A DNA stretch of 64,000 nucleotides, from contig JAFROW010000001.1 of assembly GCA_017429505.1 (NCBI GenBank), positions 48,466 to 112,465 on the forward strand. The letters run 5' to 3'. Below the pieces are notes generated by a model, which was not told the origin of the DNA, did no database searches, and was given only the letters and a program-made list of their open reading frames with translations. Origin of the DNA: Clostridia bacterium. Lineage in GTDB: Bacteria; Bacillota; Clostridia; TANB77; CAG-508. Below are positions 45,475 through 54,017 of this stretch, piece by piece. Positions within the stretch are counted from its first letter, which is position 1. Each line of letters starts with the position of its first letter. Both the position numbers and the translations under genes were made by a program.

Positions 45475-45505
45475 AAAAGAAGTCTGGTTTTTAAGACTTC
45501 TTTTA
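45475..45505 (-). terminator. Terminator of the MMPL operon
   Basis: AAAAGAAGTC / GACTTCTTTT with a 10-nt loop and T-rich tail, just after the stop at 45512. Confidence 0.8.
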
Positions 45506-45511
45506 TATTTA

Positions 45512-47524
45512 CTAATTAGACTTTTCATCTTCCTGCTTTTCATCATTTTTAATTGAATCAACTAAAGAAATAAAATTAATATCTTCTCTCTTCTCATCAG
45601 AACTAAATTTATCATATTCTTTAGCAAGTTGTTCTAGCTTTTTACCTCTTGTAACTAAATTTTTTAAGTCTTTATTTACAAAATTTGATATTTTGCTAAT
45701 GCCTTCATTATCAAATTTAACAATTCCATCACTTAATTTGCTAGCACCTTTATTTAATTCACTTGTTCCTTCTTTTAGTTTAGATGCACCTTTGTCAAGC
45801 TCTTTAATTCCTGAAGTTAATGGTGTTAACCCTTCATCTAATAGAGTTTGTAATTGAGTTTTTACTTGTTTTAAAACTTCAGCTTTTACTTCTTCAGCAA
45901 CAGAACTTGCTACACTTATTGCTGTTTTCTCTGCAACACTTGGAGCCACTTGTTTTGCAACATTTTCGGCTGTAGCTCCTGCAACTTGTTTTGCCATATC
46001 TTCTAATTTTGTGCTAATTGTTTTTTGAATTTCCTTATTTGACATTTGACTAACTATTTGATTTGCAGTTTCTTTAACACTAGCTTCTGCTACGCCACTT
46101 ATTACTCCACTTGATAGTCCTTTTGATGTTATTGTAGCAGCTATAGTTGCAGCTTTTGTTGCAACTTCTTTTATCTCTTTTTCTTGTGCTGAAACTACTT
46201 TATCTACTTCATTTTGTGCTTCTTTAGTTGCTTTTTCTCCAGCTTCTTTTTCAACTTTTACAACTATTCTTTCAACCATTTCTCTTGTATCTTTATCTAA
46301 ATTATTGTAATCTTCACTATTTTTATATTCATTTCCAATAGAAACCTCTATATCATCTACTTTTGCATTTTTAGATAATCCACTTAAATCTATTGAACTT
46401 GTACCTGCTTGTACTGCTTGTTTTTCTAATGCTCCAAGTTGAGCTTCCATAGCTTTTGTAATGCCTTTACTTATTCCTGTAACAAGTTCTGGCATTTTAG
46501 TTTCAACCTTATTTTTAATTAATCCCATTACTCCATTTAGTATCGTATCTTCTTGTTTTTTAACTTCTTTTACAGCTCCTTTTTCAGCTAAATCTTTTAT
46601 TTCGCTTACTTCTTTTTCTATGCTTGTAGAAGCTTGTTTGCTCGCTTTTTCTCCAATTGAACTTAAAGTTTTTTCATCAAGTACTTTTTCTTTGTTATTT
46701 TCCATAGCTTTTACTGAATTTAATACTTGCTTTTTAATCTTTTTACTTCCTTCATATACTTTAGAAGTTCCTTTTTTTAGTTCCTTTGCCCCATCATCTA
46801 ACTTACTTGTTCCTTTATTTAACTCTTTTGCCCCATCTTCAATTTTATTTATTCCATTTTGAAGCTCATTTACTTTATCAAATAACTCATCTAAATTGCT
46901 CCAATCTATATCTTCTGTTAATACTTTTGGAGTTGAGAAAGTCATTATATTTGACATTTCAAAATTGTTAGAGTCCATTGTAATTTCTATTTTGTCAGGC
47001 ACATCAACTTTTGCAAGTGTTCCACCTAAATTTAGGCTTTCTTCAAGCCCTGGAAAAACTACTCCTACTACTATTGTCTTTTCTCCATTTTCGACAATTC
47101 TTCCTGCTTTTGAAACTTTTATATTTTTGTTGTTTTTATTATTTATAACTGTACCTAAAGCAACCATAAATGGTGTGTACATTGTTTGACTTTTTCCATT
47201 TATAATCATATTTTTAGAAGATTTATTTTTATATTCAATTTTAATTTTTACTTTTCCATTTTTTCCTGTCAAATCTTCTGGTTTAATATCTTTTCCATCT
47301 AATTCATAAGAAATTTTTGCTTCTATCGGCAAATCTTTTTCTGTTTCTTCTTGTCTTACTTCTTCCCCATCTTTTGTTGTAACTATAGTTTTATAAACTT
47401 CACCATTTGAATTCATTTTGCTATAAATTGTCTCTTTATTTGAAATTGCATATACTGGTGAAACATAAGCAATCGTTGTAATTATTGCAATTAACGAAAT
47501 TGCACTTTTAAAAAACCTTTTCAT
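45512..47524 (-). CDS. Exported helical-repeat protein (YhgE/Pip-like)
   Basis: A 670-residue protein with a signal-type N-terminus (SAISLIAIITTIAYVSPVYA), a beta-rich N-terminal region and then long helices with repeats of KELNKGTSKLDDGAKELKKG type. This repeat is characteristic of YhgE/Pip and related proteins that accompany MMPL transporters in Firmicutes. No C-terminal membrane cluster is visible, so it may be periplasm-facing or cell-wall located. It follows the MMPL gene by 132 bases and shares its promoter. The substrate is unknown. Confidence 0.75.
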   Translation of the reverse strand: MKRFFKSAISLIAIITTIAYVSPVYAISNKETIYSKMNSNGEVYKTIVTTKDGEEVRQEETEKDLPIEAKISYELDGKDIKPEDLTGKNGKVKIKIEYKNKSSKNMIINGKSQTMYTPFMVALGTVINNKNNKNIKVSKAGRIVENGEKTIVVGVVFPGLEESLNLGGTLAKVDVPDKIEITMDSNNFEMSNIMTFSTPKVLTEDIDWSNLDELFDKVNELQNGINKIEDGAKELNKGTSKLDDGAKELKKGTSKVYEGSKKIKKQVLNSVKAMENNKEKVLDEKTLSSIGEKASKQASTSIEKEVSEIKDLAEKGAVKEVKKQEDTILNGVMGLIKNKVETKMPELVTGISKGITKAMEAQLGALEKQAVQAGTSSIDLSGLSKNAKVDDIEVSIGNEYKNSEDYNNLDKDTREMVERIVVKVEKEAGEKATKEAQNEVDKVVSAQEKEIKEVATKAATIAATITSKGLSSGVISGVAEASVKETANQIVSQMSNKEIQKTISTKLEDMAKQVAGATAENVAKQVAPSVAEKTAISVASSVAEEVKAEVLKQVKTQLQTLLDEGLTPLTSGIKELDKGASKLKEGTSELNKGASKLSDGIVKFDNEGISKISNFVNKDLKNLVTRGKKLEQLAKEYDKFSSDEKREDINFISLVDSIKNDEKQEDEKSN

Positions 47525-47570
47525 AAAATTATCATCCTTTATTTTTTTGAATATATAATTAAATATTTAT

Positions 47571-47653
47571 TAGAAAAATCTAATTTTAAAGTGAAAGAGC
47601 TTAAGCTAAGCGTAAAGCGGGGTTGAACGAGAAAATCAGATTTTTCTAATATA
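47571..47653. repeat. Inverted repeat between MMPL and YhgE-like genes
   Basis: TTAGAAAAATCTAATTTT (47570-47587) pairs with the near-complement at 47636-47653. A GC-richer interior has AGCTTAAGCT and GTAAAGCGGGGTTGAAC. It could be an mRNA-processing or termination structure inside the operon. Confidence 0.5.
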
Positions 47654-47656
47654 AAA

Positions 47657-49735
47657 TTATTTTATCTCCCTCATACCAATTGTACTTTTACAAATCACCT
47701 TATCAAAAATCATCAAAAATGCTGCAAACATTAAAACAACAGTAATTGTACTTACAATCGCACCTCTTGCCATTAAAGTACAAAGTGATCCTATCATTTC
47801 TATATTTGAAAAAACTCCAACTCCAAATGTTGCACCAAAGAAACATAAACCACTTACAAATATTGAATTTACAGAAGTTCCCACTGCATATTCTACTGCC
47901 TCATGTTTATTTTTGCCTTGTTTTCTCATCTCAACATATTTAGTTGTAATTAAAATTGCATAATCTATTGTCGCTCCTAACTGAATAGTTCCAATTACAA
48001 TAGATGCAACAAATGGCAATGTTGTATTTGTAAAAAATGGTATTCCCATATTTATAAATATTGCAAATTCTATTATGCATATTAAAATTACTGGCAGTGA
48101 AATAGATTTTAGTACAAACATCATAATTACAAATATAATACCAATCGAAACTGTATTAACACTATTAAAGTCATGGTCAGACACCTCTACTAAATCATTC
48201 ATTAAAGGACCTTCTCCTGCGAGAATTGCGTTTTTATCATATTTTTCTATTATTTTGTTTACTTCTTCTATTTGCTTATTTAACTCATTTGTAGCCATCT
48301 CATATTTAGAATTTATAACTACTAACTGATATTTATCATTTTTAATCTTCTTTGTTAACTCCTCGGGTAACATCTCTGTTGGAATACCTGCTTTAGAAAT
48401 CTTAGATAAACTTATGCTCCAATCTATACCTTCCAAATTATCTATTTCATCAAGCATTTTATTTACTTTTTCATCACTTAAATTTCTGTCTACTAAAAGT
48501 ATCTCTGGAGATACAATTTTAAATTTATCCTTTACCTCATTGTTTGCAGAAACACTTGCTAAAGTATCTGGCAATGAGCTATCCAATTTGTAGTAAACTT
48601 TTGTATTTTTGTAGCCATAATATGCAATTGGAAGAATTACTACAAATGCAATTGCAAGAACTATATAGTGTTTTGTAACAAACTTAGTAATTGTTCTAAA
48701 TTTAGGTAAAACTTCTTTATGTTTTGTTTTTTCAATTAAATTATTACATGTAAGTATTAATGCTGGCAAAACTGTAATTACACATACAAGTCCAAATAAA
48801 ACTCCTTTTGCCATTACAATTCCTATATCTTTTCCAAGTGTTAAATCCATACTGCATAATGCTAAAAATCCTGCAATAGTAGTTAAAGAACTTCCTATAA
48901 CAGATGTCATTGTTTTAGAAATTGCAACACTCATTGCTTCATTAATATTTTTTGTATGTTCTTTTTCTGCAACAAAACTATGATACAAAAATATTGCAAA
49001 ATCCATTGTTACACCAAGTTGTAAAACCGCACTTATTGCTTTCGTAATATATGAAATTTGTCCTAAAAATATATTTGTTCCCATATTGTAAAGTATTGCA
49101 AATCCTATATTTAAAAGAAGTAATACAGGTGCTGCATAAGAATCTAGAGCAAGTTGTAAAATAACTAAACAAAGTGCAACTGCAATTATTACGTAAATTA
49201 AAATCTCAGATTCTGATAGACTTCTTGTATCTAAAAGAGTTGCAGACATTCCACTTATTTTGCATCTTTCATCAGTTATCTCTCTTAACTTTTCAATAGA
49301 TTGCATTGTTGCATCTGATGAAATTGCGTCTTTAAATGTAACCATCATAAGTGTTGAGCCATCTTTATACACTTTGTCTTTTATCTCATCAGGTAGCATT
49401 TCGATAGGAATCTCTTCATCTACAACATCTGCTATACTTGCACACATTTCTACATTATCTATTTCTTGTTTTACTTTCTCTTCTAATTTTAAAATATCTT
49501 TTGTAGGCATATTATCTAATACAACAATTGAATACGCTCCTGTTTTAAAATCTTTTGAAAGAATGATTTCTCCCTGTACTGTTTTTATTGTATTTGGTAA
49601 ATACGTCAAAATATCATAATTAATTCTTGTTGACTTATATCCAATTATAGATGGAATAAGTAAAATAATTGCAATTACAAGAATTAACTTACTGTGTTTT
49701 ACTATAAAGTTGCTAATTGTTTGCATTTTTATCAT
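47657..49735 (-). CDS. MMPL/RND-superfamily transporter
   Basis: A 692-residue membrane protein of two similar halves, each with one helix, a large outer domain (TRINYDILTYLPNTIKTVQGE; KVYYKLDSSLPDTLASV) and five further helices. Motifs include LQLGVTMDFAIFLYHSF and IQLGATIDYAILITTKY, with the Asp of the proton relay in each half. MMPL proteins export lipids, surfactants or drugs. A divergent TetR regulator and a TetR-type operator lie upstream, indicating inducible expression. Confidence 0.92.
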   Translation of the reverse strand: MIKMQTISNFIVKHSKLILVIAIILLIPSIIGYKSTRINYDILTYLPNTIKTVQGEIILSKDFKTGAYSIVVLDNMPTKDILKLEEKVKQEIDNVEMCASIADVVDEEIPIEMLPDEIKDKVYKDGSTLMMVTFKDAISSDATMQSIEKLREITDERCKISGMSATLLDTRSLSESEILIYVIIAVALCLVILQLALDSYAAPVLLLLNIGFAILYNMGTNIFLGQISYITKAISAVLQLGVTMDFAIFLYHSFVAEKEHTKNINEAMSVAISKTMTSVIGSSLTTIAGFLALCSMDLTLGKDIGIVMAKGVLFGLVCVITVLPALILTCNNLIEKTKHKEVLPKFRTITKFVTKHYIVLAIAFVVILPIAYYGYKNTKVYYKLDSSLPDTLASVSANNEVKDKFKIVSPEILLVDRNLSDEKVNKMLDEIDNLEGIDWSISLSKISKAGIPTEMLPEELTKKIKNDKYQLVVINSKYEMATNELNKQIEEVNKIIEKYDKNAILAGEGPLMNDLVEVSDHDFNSVNTVSIGIIFVIMMFVLKSISLPVILICIIEFAIFINMGIPFFTNTTLPFVASIVIGTIQLGATIDYAILITTKYVEMRKQGKNKHEAVEYAVGTSVNSIFVSGLCFFGATFGVGVFSNIEMIGSLCTLMARGAIVSTITVVLMFAAFLMIFDKVICKSTIGMREIK

Positions 49736-49875
49736 CCTTTCTGTGTTGAGAGGGACCGGTTCTTTATCATTACGTTATGTCCAATTGTGTCAATTTTTTC
49801 TGATTTTGGACTGATTCTCTTCTTTTTTATATAGACATCTAAGCCTATATCTCTATTACTTATTATTATATTAAG

Positions 49876-49904
49876 ATTATATAATAAAAATGACCAATAG
49901 TCAA
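49876..49904 (-). promoter_or_regulatory. Promoter and TetR-type operator of the MMPL operon
   Basis: On the minus strand TTGACT (49899-49904) and TATAAT (49876-49881) are 17 bp apart. The palindrome TGACTATTGGTCA (49891-49903) overlaps the -35 box, the expected position for repression by the TetR-family protein at 50371. Confidence 0.75.
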
Positions 49905-49968
49905 TATTATTTTCAAAAAAAGCCCGATGAATGCGAAAATCATTGCAAACACCAGACTTTTCCAGTGA

Positions 49969-50151
49969 TCAGAAAGGCATGAAAAGAGCCAGAATAACCG
50001 CCATCCCGATAAAACAAAAGCAGATAATAACCCCTACAATGGTTTCTATCTTTTTTTTGATTGTCATTTTATTTCTTAAAAAACGGAGAATGAGATGACG
50101 CGCTACATAGATACTTATCAAAACAATACCGCCTAATTCTAAATAAATCAT
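49969..50151 (-). CDS. 60-aa membrane miniprotein in a GC-richer islet
   Basis: The ATG at 50151 has GGAAAGGAAAAG upstream. The 60 residues have two hydrophobic helices (GGIVLISIYVARHLIL and TIVGVIICFCFIGMAVILAL) and a basic loop. Base composition from about 49918 to 50215 is richer in G+C than its surroundings, so the region may be inserted between the MMPL operator and the TetR gene. Function and family are unknown to me. Confidence 0.55.
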   Translation of the reverse strand: MIYLELGGIVLISIYVARHLILRFLRNKMTIKKKIETIVGVIICFCFIGMAVILALFMPF

Positions 50152-50370
50152 CTTTTCCTTTCCGCCCTGCTTCATCGTAGCAGGACTTGCTAATTGCCAT
50201 AAGCATTACAGTGTGTTAACATAAATATATCATATCACAAACACCTAAAAAATGCAAATAAAATTTGACTCTTCTTTTTTTTTATGCCATAATGTAACTA
50301 TATTAGTAAAAATCAGAGGCTCATTCCTATGTAGTCCTTTAAAAGATGCTAGAAAGGAATAGAATTTATT

Positions 50371-50964
50371 ATGAAAAGAGAAAAAGATCCAGAAAAAGAA
50401 AATAGACTATTAGAAAGTGCTTTTAAACTTTTTACAGAAAAAGGCTTAAAAGCAACTTCTATTCAAGGAATTGTAGATGAATCAAATGTAGCAAAAGGTA
50501 CTTTTTATTTATATTTTAAAGACAAATATGAATTAAGAGATATTTTAATTGAAAAAAAATCAAAAAAATTATTTATGGATGCAGTAAACGAATTAAGAAA
50601 AAACTACATACAATCTTTAGATGATCAAATAATTTTTATTGTAAATCATATAATCAATGAACTTTCTAAAAATACTATATTGCTTAAATTCATTTCAAAA
50701 AACTTATCATGGGGAGTCTATAGTAAAACAGTAAACAAGCTTTATCAAAATTCTGAATCTGAAGAAGAAAGTGTTTACTCATTATTTTTGAAAGGTATAA
50801 AAGAACAAAATATTAAGTTAAAAAACCCAGATGTTACTTTATATATGATTATAGAATTAGTCAGCTCATCATGTTTTAATTCTATTCTATATAATGAACC
50901 TCTTCCTATTGAAGAGTACAAGCCATTCCTATATGATGCAATTAGAAAATTAATGCACGAATAA
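50371..50964 (+). CDS. TetR-family transcriptional regulator
   Basis: A 197-residue repressor. The N-terminal HTH is AFKLFTEKGLKATSIQGIVDE...VAKGTFYLYFKDKYELRDIL, the classical TetR signature. The C-terminal ligand domain is helical with no recognisable ligand motif. A Shine-Dalgarno AGAAAGGAAT lies before the ATG. It is divergent from the MMPL operon and probably binds the TGACTATTGGTCA site at 49891-49903. Confidence 0.92.
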   Translation: MKREKDPEKENRLLESAFKLFTEKGLKATSIQGIVDESNVAKGTFYLYFKDKYELRDILIEKKSKKLFMDAVNELRKNYIQSLDDQIIFIVNHIINELSKNTILLKFISKNLSWGVYSKTVNKLYQNSESEEESVYSLFLKGIKEQNIKLKNPDVTLYMIIELVSSSCFNSILYNEPLPIEEYKPFLYDAIRKLMHE

Positions 50965-51013
50965 TTTTCTAATTTAAATTCGAAATTTACATATAAATTA
51001 CATCATTAACCTC

Positions 51014-51039
51014 ACTTACAAGTGCTAGTACTTGTAAGT
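51014..51039. repeat. 10-bp perfect palindrome between two regulators
   Basis: ACTTACAAGT-GCTAGT-ACTTGTAAGT lies after the TetR stop and about 90 bases before the small XRE gene. With no T run it is a poor terminator; it could be an operator of the XRE protein. Confidence 0.5.
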
Positions 51040-51126
51040 ACAATATTATAAAATATATTTGCTGAAACCAACTACTATTACGGAGTTTCCGAGTATAATT
51101 GTAATATTGAAAAGAGGTTTTTAATA

Positions 51127-51345
51127 ATGATAATTTTAAATGTAGAAAAAATCCTAAAAAAACAAGGAAAAACAAAATCGTGGTTATGTAATGAAATGGA
51201 TATTACTTTTTACAATCTTAATAAAGCTTTAAAATGTGGCAAAAAATCTATTTCTTACAAATATCTTGAAGGTTTTTGTAAAAATTTAAATTGCACTTTT
51301 GATGAATTGCTAAGTATTGTTGAAGATAAAGAAGTAAACTCTTAA
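51127..51345 (+). CDS. Small XRE/Cro-like HTH protein
   Basis: A 72-residue protein: LNVEKILKKQGKTKSWLCNE, MDITFYNLNKALKCGKK and YLEGFCKNLNCTFDELLSIV, a Cro/C1-type HTH. AAAAGAGG lies before the ATG. A 10-bp palindrome upstream could be its operator. It is convergent with the KAP NTPase gene. Confidence 0.8.
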   Translation: MIILNVEKILKKQGKTKSWLCNEMDITFYNLNKALKCGKKSISYKYLEGFCKNLNCTFDELLSIVEDKEVNS

Positions 51346-51377
51346 ATTTTGCAAAATCCATAATAAAATCTTAAAGA

Positions 51378-51417
51378 AAGGTCTATAAAAGCAGATATTT
51401 CAACTTTTATAGACCTT
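51378..51417 (-). terminator. Terminator of the recD2-comFC-KAP operon
   Basis: AAGGTCTATAAAAG / CTTTTATAGACCTT with a 12-nt loop, then CTTTCTTT on the minus strand. It also faces the XRE gene. Confidence 0.8.
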
Positions 51418-53362
51418 AACCTTCATCAGCAATAATTTGGTCCAAATCCTTAGCAAATCCTTTCATAATTACAGTTTTTATTGTTGTATCTTTTCCTTTC
51501 AAGTAGTCAGTAATCATACGTTTTAAAGAATTCATATTTTTCATTTCTTCTTTTAATACTTCAGGATGTTGTTTTGCTCTTTTTAACATTCTTTCTTTTA
51601 TTATAACTATATCTTCATTTGGTGCACAGGAAATTCTTTGCAAAATTTGGTATGGATCATAATATTTAAATATTGGTATATCCATACACTCTGTGTCAAA
51701 TCTTTCATAAAACTGTTCCATTTTCATAGGTATATTTTTGAAAATTTCTTCTGCTTTTATTTCATATTCTTTTTCTAATAATTCATCATTAAGTTGATTA
51801 AAACTACTTACCACATCATTTATATCATCAGAAGAATTGTTATAAATTGAAATCTTTTCAAGCTCTTCGCGAACATTTGGAAAATATCTTGAATGAGCAA
51901 CTGCAAGATTCATTCCAGTTATAAAATCTTCTTTTAATGTTTTTAAATCATAACTTATTAAATTATTGTTGTAAAAATAAATATAATATACAAATAATTT
52001 TGCAATTTCTATTAACTGAAGATTTCCCTTTTTAACATCTTCTAAAGCTTCATACACAACTTCAAAAAATTTATCATCTGGAATTTTCCAATATTCTTCT
52101 ACTAATATTTTCTTGTATGCAGGCATTTCTTTTTCCCCACCTGAAGCAAGTTCGGCTTCTTCCATATCTTTTTTAAATAATTTCATATCAAAAATTCTTG
52201 TTCTAATATAATACTCTACAAATTTAAAAAATCTATATTCAGCCTTAAAATTATAATAATAATTACTATCAAATTCTTTTATATAAAATTGTTTATTATC
52301 CATCAAAACCCTTGATGATACAAGTATTGATTTGTATTCTTCATTATCTTCTATATATTTAAATTTCTCCTTTGTAATCTTTCCTGCCTTTATCTCAAAT
52401 GACGCTGCTATTGTAAATATAAGCATTGTTTGCATTATAAGTCTATTTGTATTTGGATAAAGCTTTTCTGTCATTTCATACACTTTTTTAAAATCATTTA
52501 AAGCCTGTTTCAAAATACGCAAATTTCTTGTTCCACTTCTTTTAAATGTAGCCATTATATAACTTGAGTTTTCTCTTAAAAACTTTAGAAGTGATGGATT
52601 TGATTCATATCTCATCAAAATTCCATTTATTATATAATCAAATTTTGGTGCATATTCAAATGTTTCTCCTATAAGTTTTTCTTTAATTCTTTCATAATCA
52701 TTTGTTCTTTCAAACACTTTTTCAATTCTATCTTTTATTTTCTCTACCATTGGTAAATCGTTATTGTTTAACTCTCCTTGCTTATCTAAAAGATATGTTG
52801 CTATAAATGTTTTCATTTCAAGATTCTCACTCTTCATCTTTGTTGCTAATTCTTTTTCATTACAAATAATTATTGTTTTCATATGATCATGCTCAACAAA
52901 ATTATTAATATACCCTAAAATATCTATAACATCTACATTAGCTCTTTCTAGGTCATCAAAGCACAAAACTTTATCTGTAACTGAAAAAAATTCGTCATAA
53001 TCTATTTTTTCTCCGCTCTTAGAAACACCAAATAAATTTGCCATATCTATACTCGTTTTTGCATACTCTGGAATTCCATCATGTTCATGTGTTTGCATAT
53101 ATCTTCTTAAATCTTTGTCCATAAGTTGTGTTGTTTCTATAAATATCTTTTTACTTATTTCTTCTAAGTTCGAAATTCCATACAAAGACATATATATTGT
53201 TTTGTATCTTCTACCATTTAGACTAAGTGACTCTATTTTTCTCTTAATTTGATTATTCCAAAAATATGTCTTTCCTGCTCCCCATTCTCCATTTATCATT
53301 ATGGCATAATCTGTGTAATCTGATCTTACATAATCAAGTACACTTTCTAATAAATCATCCAT
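51416..53362 (-). CDS. KAP-type P-loop NTPase
   Basis: A 648-residue STAND-like ATPase. Walker A GEWGAGKT is at residues 25-32 and Walker B FDDLER at 135-140, with a sensor region IIICNEKELATKM. That order is the KAP P-loop family (PF07693). The C-terminal 450 residues are helical and match no domain I know. No membrane helices are evident, unlike many KAP proteins. AAAGGAGA lies before the ATG, and the gene starts 15 bases after comFC, so it is translationally linked to recD2-comFC. Several KAP-like ATPases are anti-phage proteins, but a housekeeping role with RecD2 is equally possible. Confidence 0.85.
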   Translation of the reverse strand: MDDLLESVLDYVRSDYTDYAIMINGEWGAGKTYFWNNQIKRKIESLSLNGRRYKTIYMSLYGISNLEEISKKIFIETTQLMDKDLRRYMQTHEHDGIPEYAKTSIDMANLFGVSKSGEKIDYDEFFSVTDKVLCFDDLERANVDVIDILGYINNFVEHDHMKTIIICNEKELATKMKSENLEMKTFIATYLLDKQGELNNNDLPMVEKIKDRIEKVFERTNDYERIKEKLIGETFEYAPKFDYIINGILMRYESNPSLLKFLRENSSYIMATFKRSGTRNLRILKQALNDFKKVYEMTEKLYPNTNRLIMQTMLIFTIAASFEIKAGKITKEKFKYIEDNEEYKSILVSSRVLMDNKQFYIKEFDSNYYYNFKAEYRFFKFVEYYIRTRIFDMKLFKKDMEEAELASGGEKEMPAYKKILVEEYWKIPDDKFFEVVYEALEDVKKGNLQLIEIAKLFVYYIYFYNNNLISYDLKTLKEDFITGMNLAVAHSRYFPNVREELEKISIYNNSSDDINDVVSSFNQLNDELLEKEYEIKAEEIFKNIPMKMEQFYERFDTECMDIPIFKYYDPYQILQRISCAPNEDIVIIKERMLKRAKQHPEVLKEEMKNMNSLKRMITDYLKGKDTTIKTVIMKGFAKDLDQIIADEG

Positions 53363-53377
53363 AAGCTTTTCTCCTTT

Positions 53378-53989
53378 CTAGTCCTTAGCTATTGTAAAAA
53401 TTCCCACACTATTTGCATTATTTTCTTTTAAAACTCTTGCGCATTCATTTGCAGTACTTCCTGTTGTAAAAATATCATCTACTAACAAAATCTTTTTTTG
53501 ATATATATTTCTTGGCGCTTTAAGTTTATAAACTCCTTTTACATTCGTACTTCTTTCATGCTGTCCTAACTCACTTTGAGGTTTGTTATCTATTATTTTA
53601 ACCAAAACATTTTCTTTATACTCTATATTTAACACCTTTGCCAAATTCCTTGCAATTAATGCACTTTGATTATATCCTCTTAAGTTTAATCTTTTTTTGC
53701 TTATTGGTATTGGCATAATTATATCATATTTTTTTATTTGTGCACATATATTTTCATTATTTTTTATAAATTCTAAAAACGTCCTATAAATGTGCGATTG
53801 TTCATTAAATTTATAATTTAAAATTGCATCTCTTACCTCTCCATCATATTGAAACAAATAGATATGTTCATCAAAATAACTTGATGTTTCTCTGTAATCT
53901 TCTATTTTGCAAATAGCATTTTTTTGTATTCGAATTTTGCATTTATTGCATAAAGAATTTTTGTCTAGTTTTCCACAAAATCCACACAC
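53378..53989 (-). CDS. comFC: ComF-family phosphoribosyltransferase-like protein
   Basis: 203 residues from the GTG at 53989: a zinc-finger-like CGFCGKLDKNSLCNKC, a linker, and the PRTase fold with MPIPISKKRLNLRGYNQSALIAR and ILLVDDIFTTGSTANEC, the PRPP-loop motif. ComFC acts in DNA uptake or recombination after uptake. Family members normally begin about a dozen residues earlier with an Ile-Phe-x-Pro-Pro segment. That segment is present in frame (KILDIFYPPV), starting at an ATT at 54025 with GGAGG seven bases upstream. The true start is probably that ATT. The gene overlaps recD2. Confidence 0.88.
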   Translation of the reverse strand: MCGFCGKLDKNSLCNKCKIRIQKNAICKIEDYRETSSYFDEHIYLFQYDGEVRDAILNYKFNEQSHIYRTFLEFIKNNENICAQIKKYDIIMPIPISKKRLNLRGYNQSALIARNLAKVLNIEYKENVLVKIIDNKPQSELGQHERSTNVKGVYKLKAPRNIYQKKILLVDDIFTTGSTANECARVLKENNANSVGIFTIAKD

Positions 53990-54017
53990 AGGTGGATAAA
54001 ATATGTCTAAAATTTTG

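Noticed and set aside
49748-49770. GAGGGACCGGTTCTTTA as a member of the GGGACGGAG repeat family
   Set aside because: Only the GGGAC part agrees; the flanks and core differ, so it is probably unrelated.
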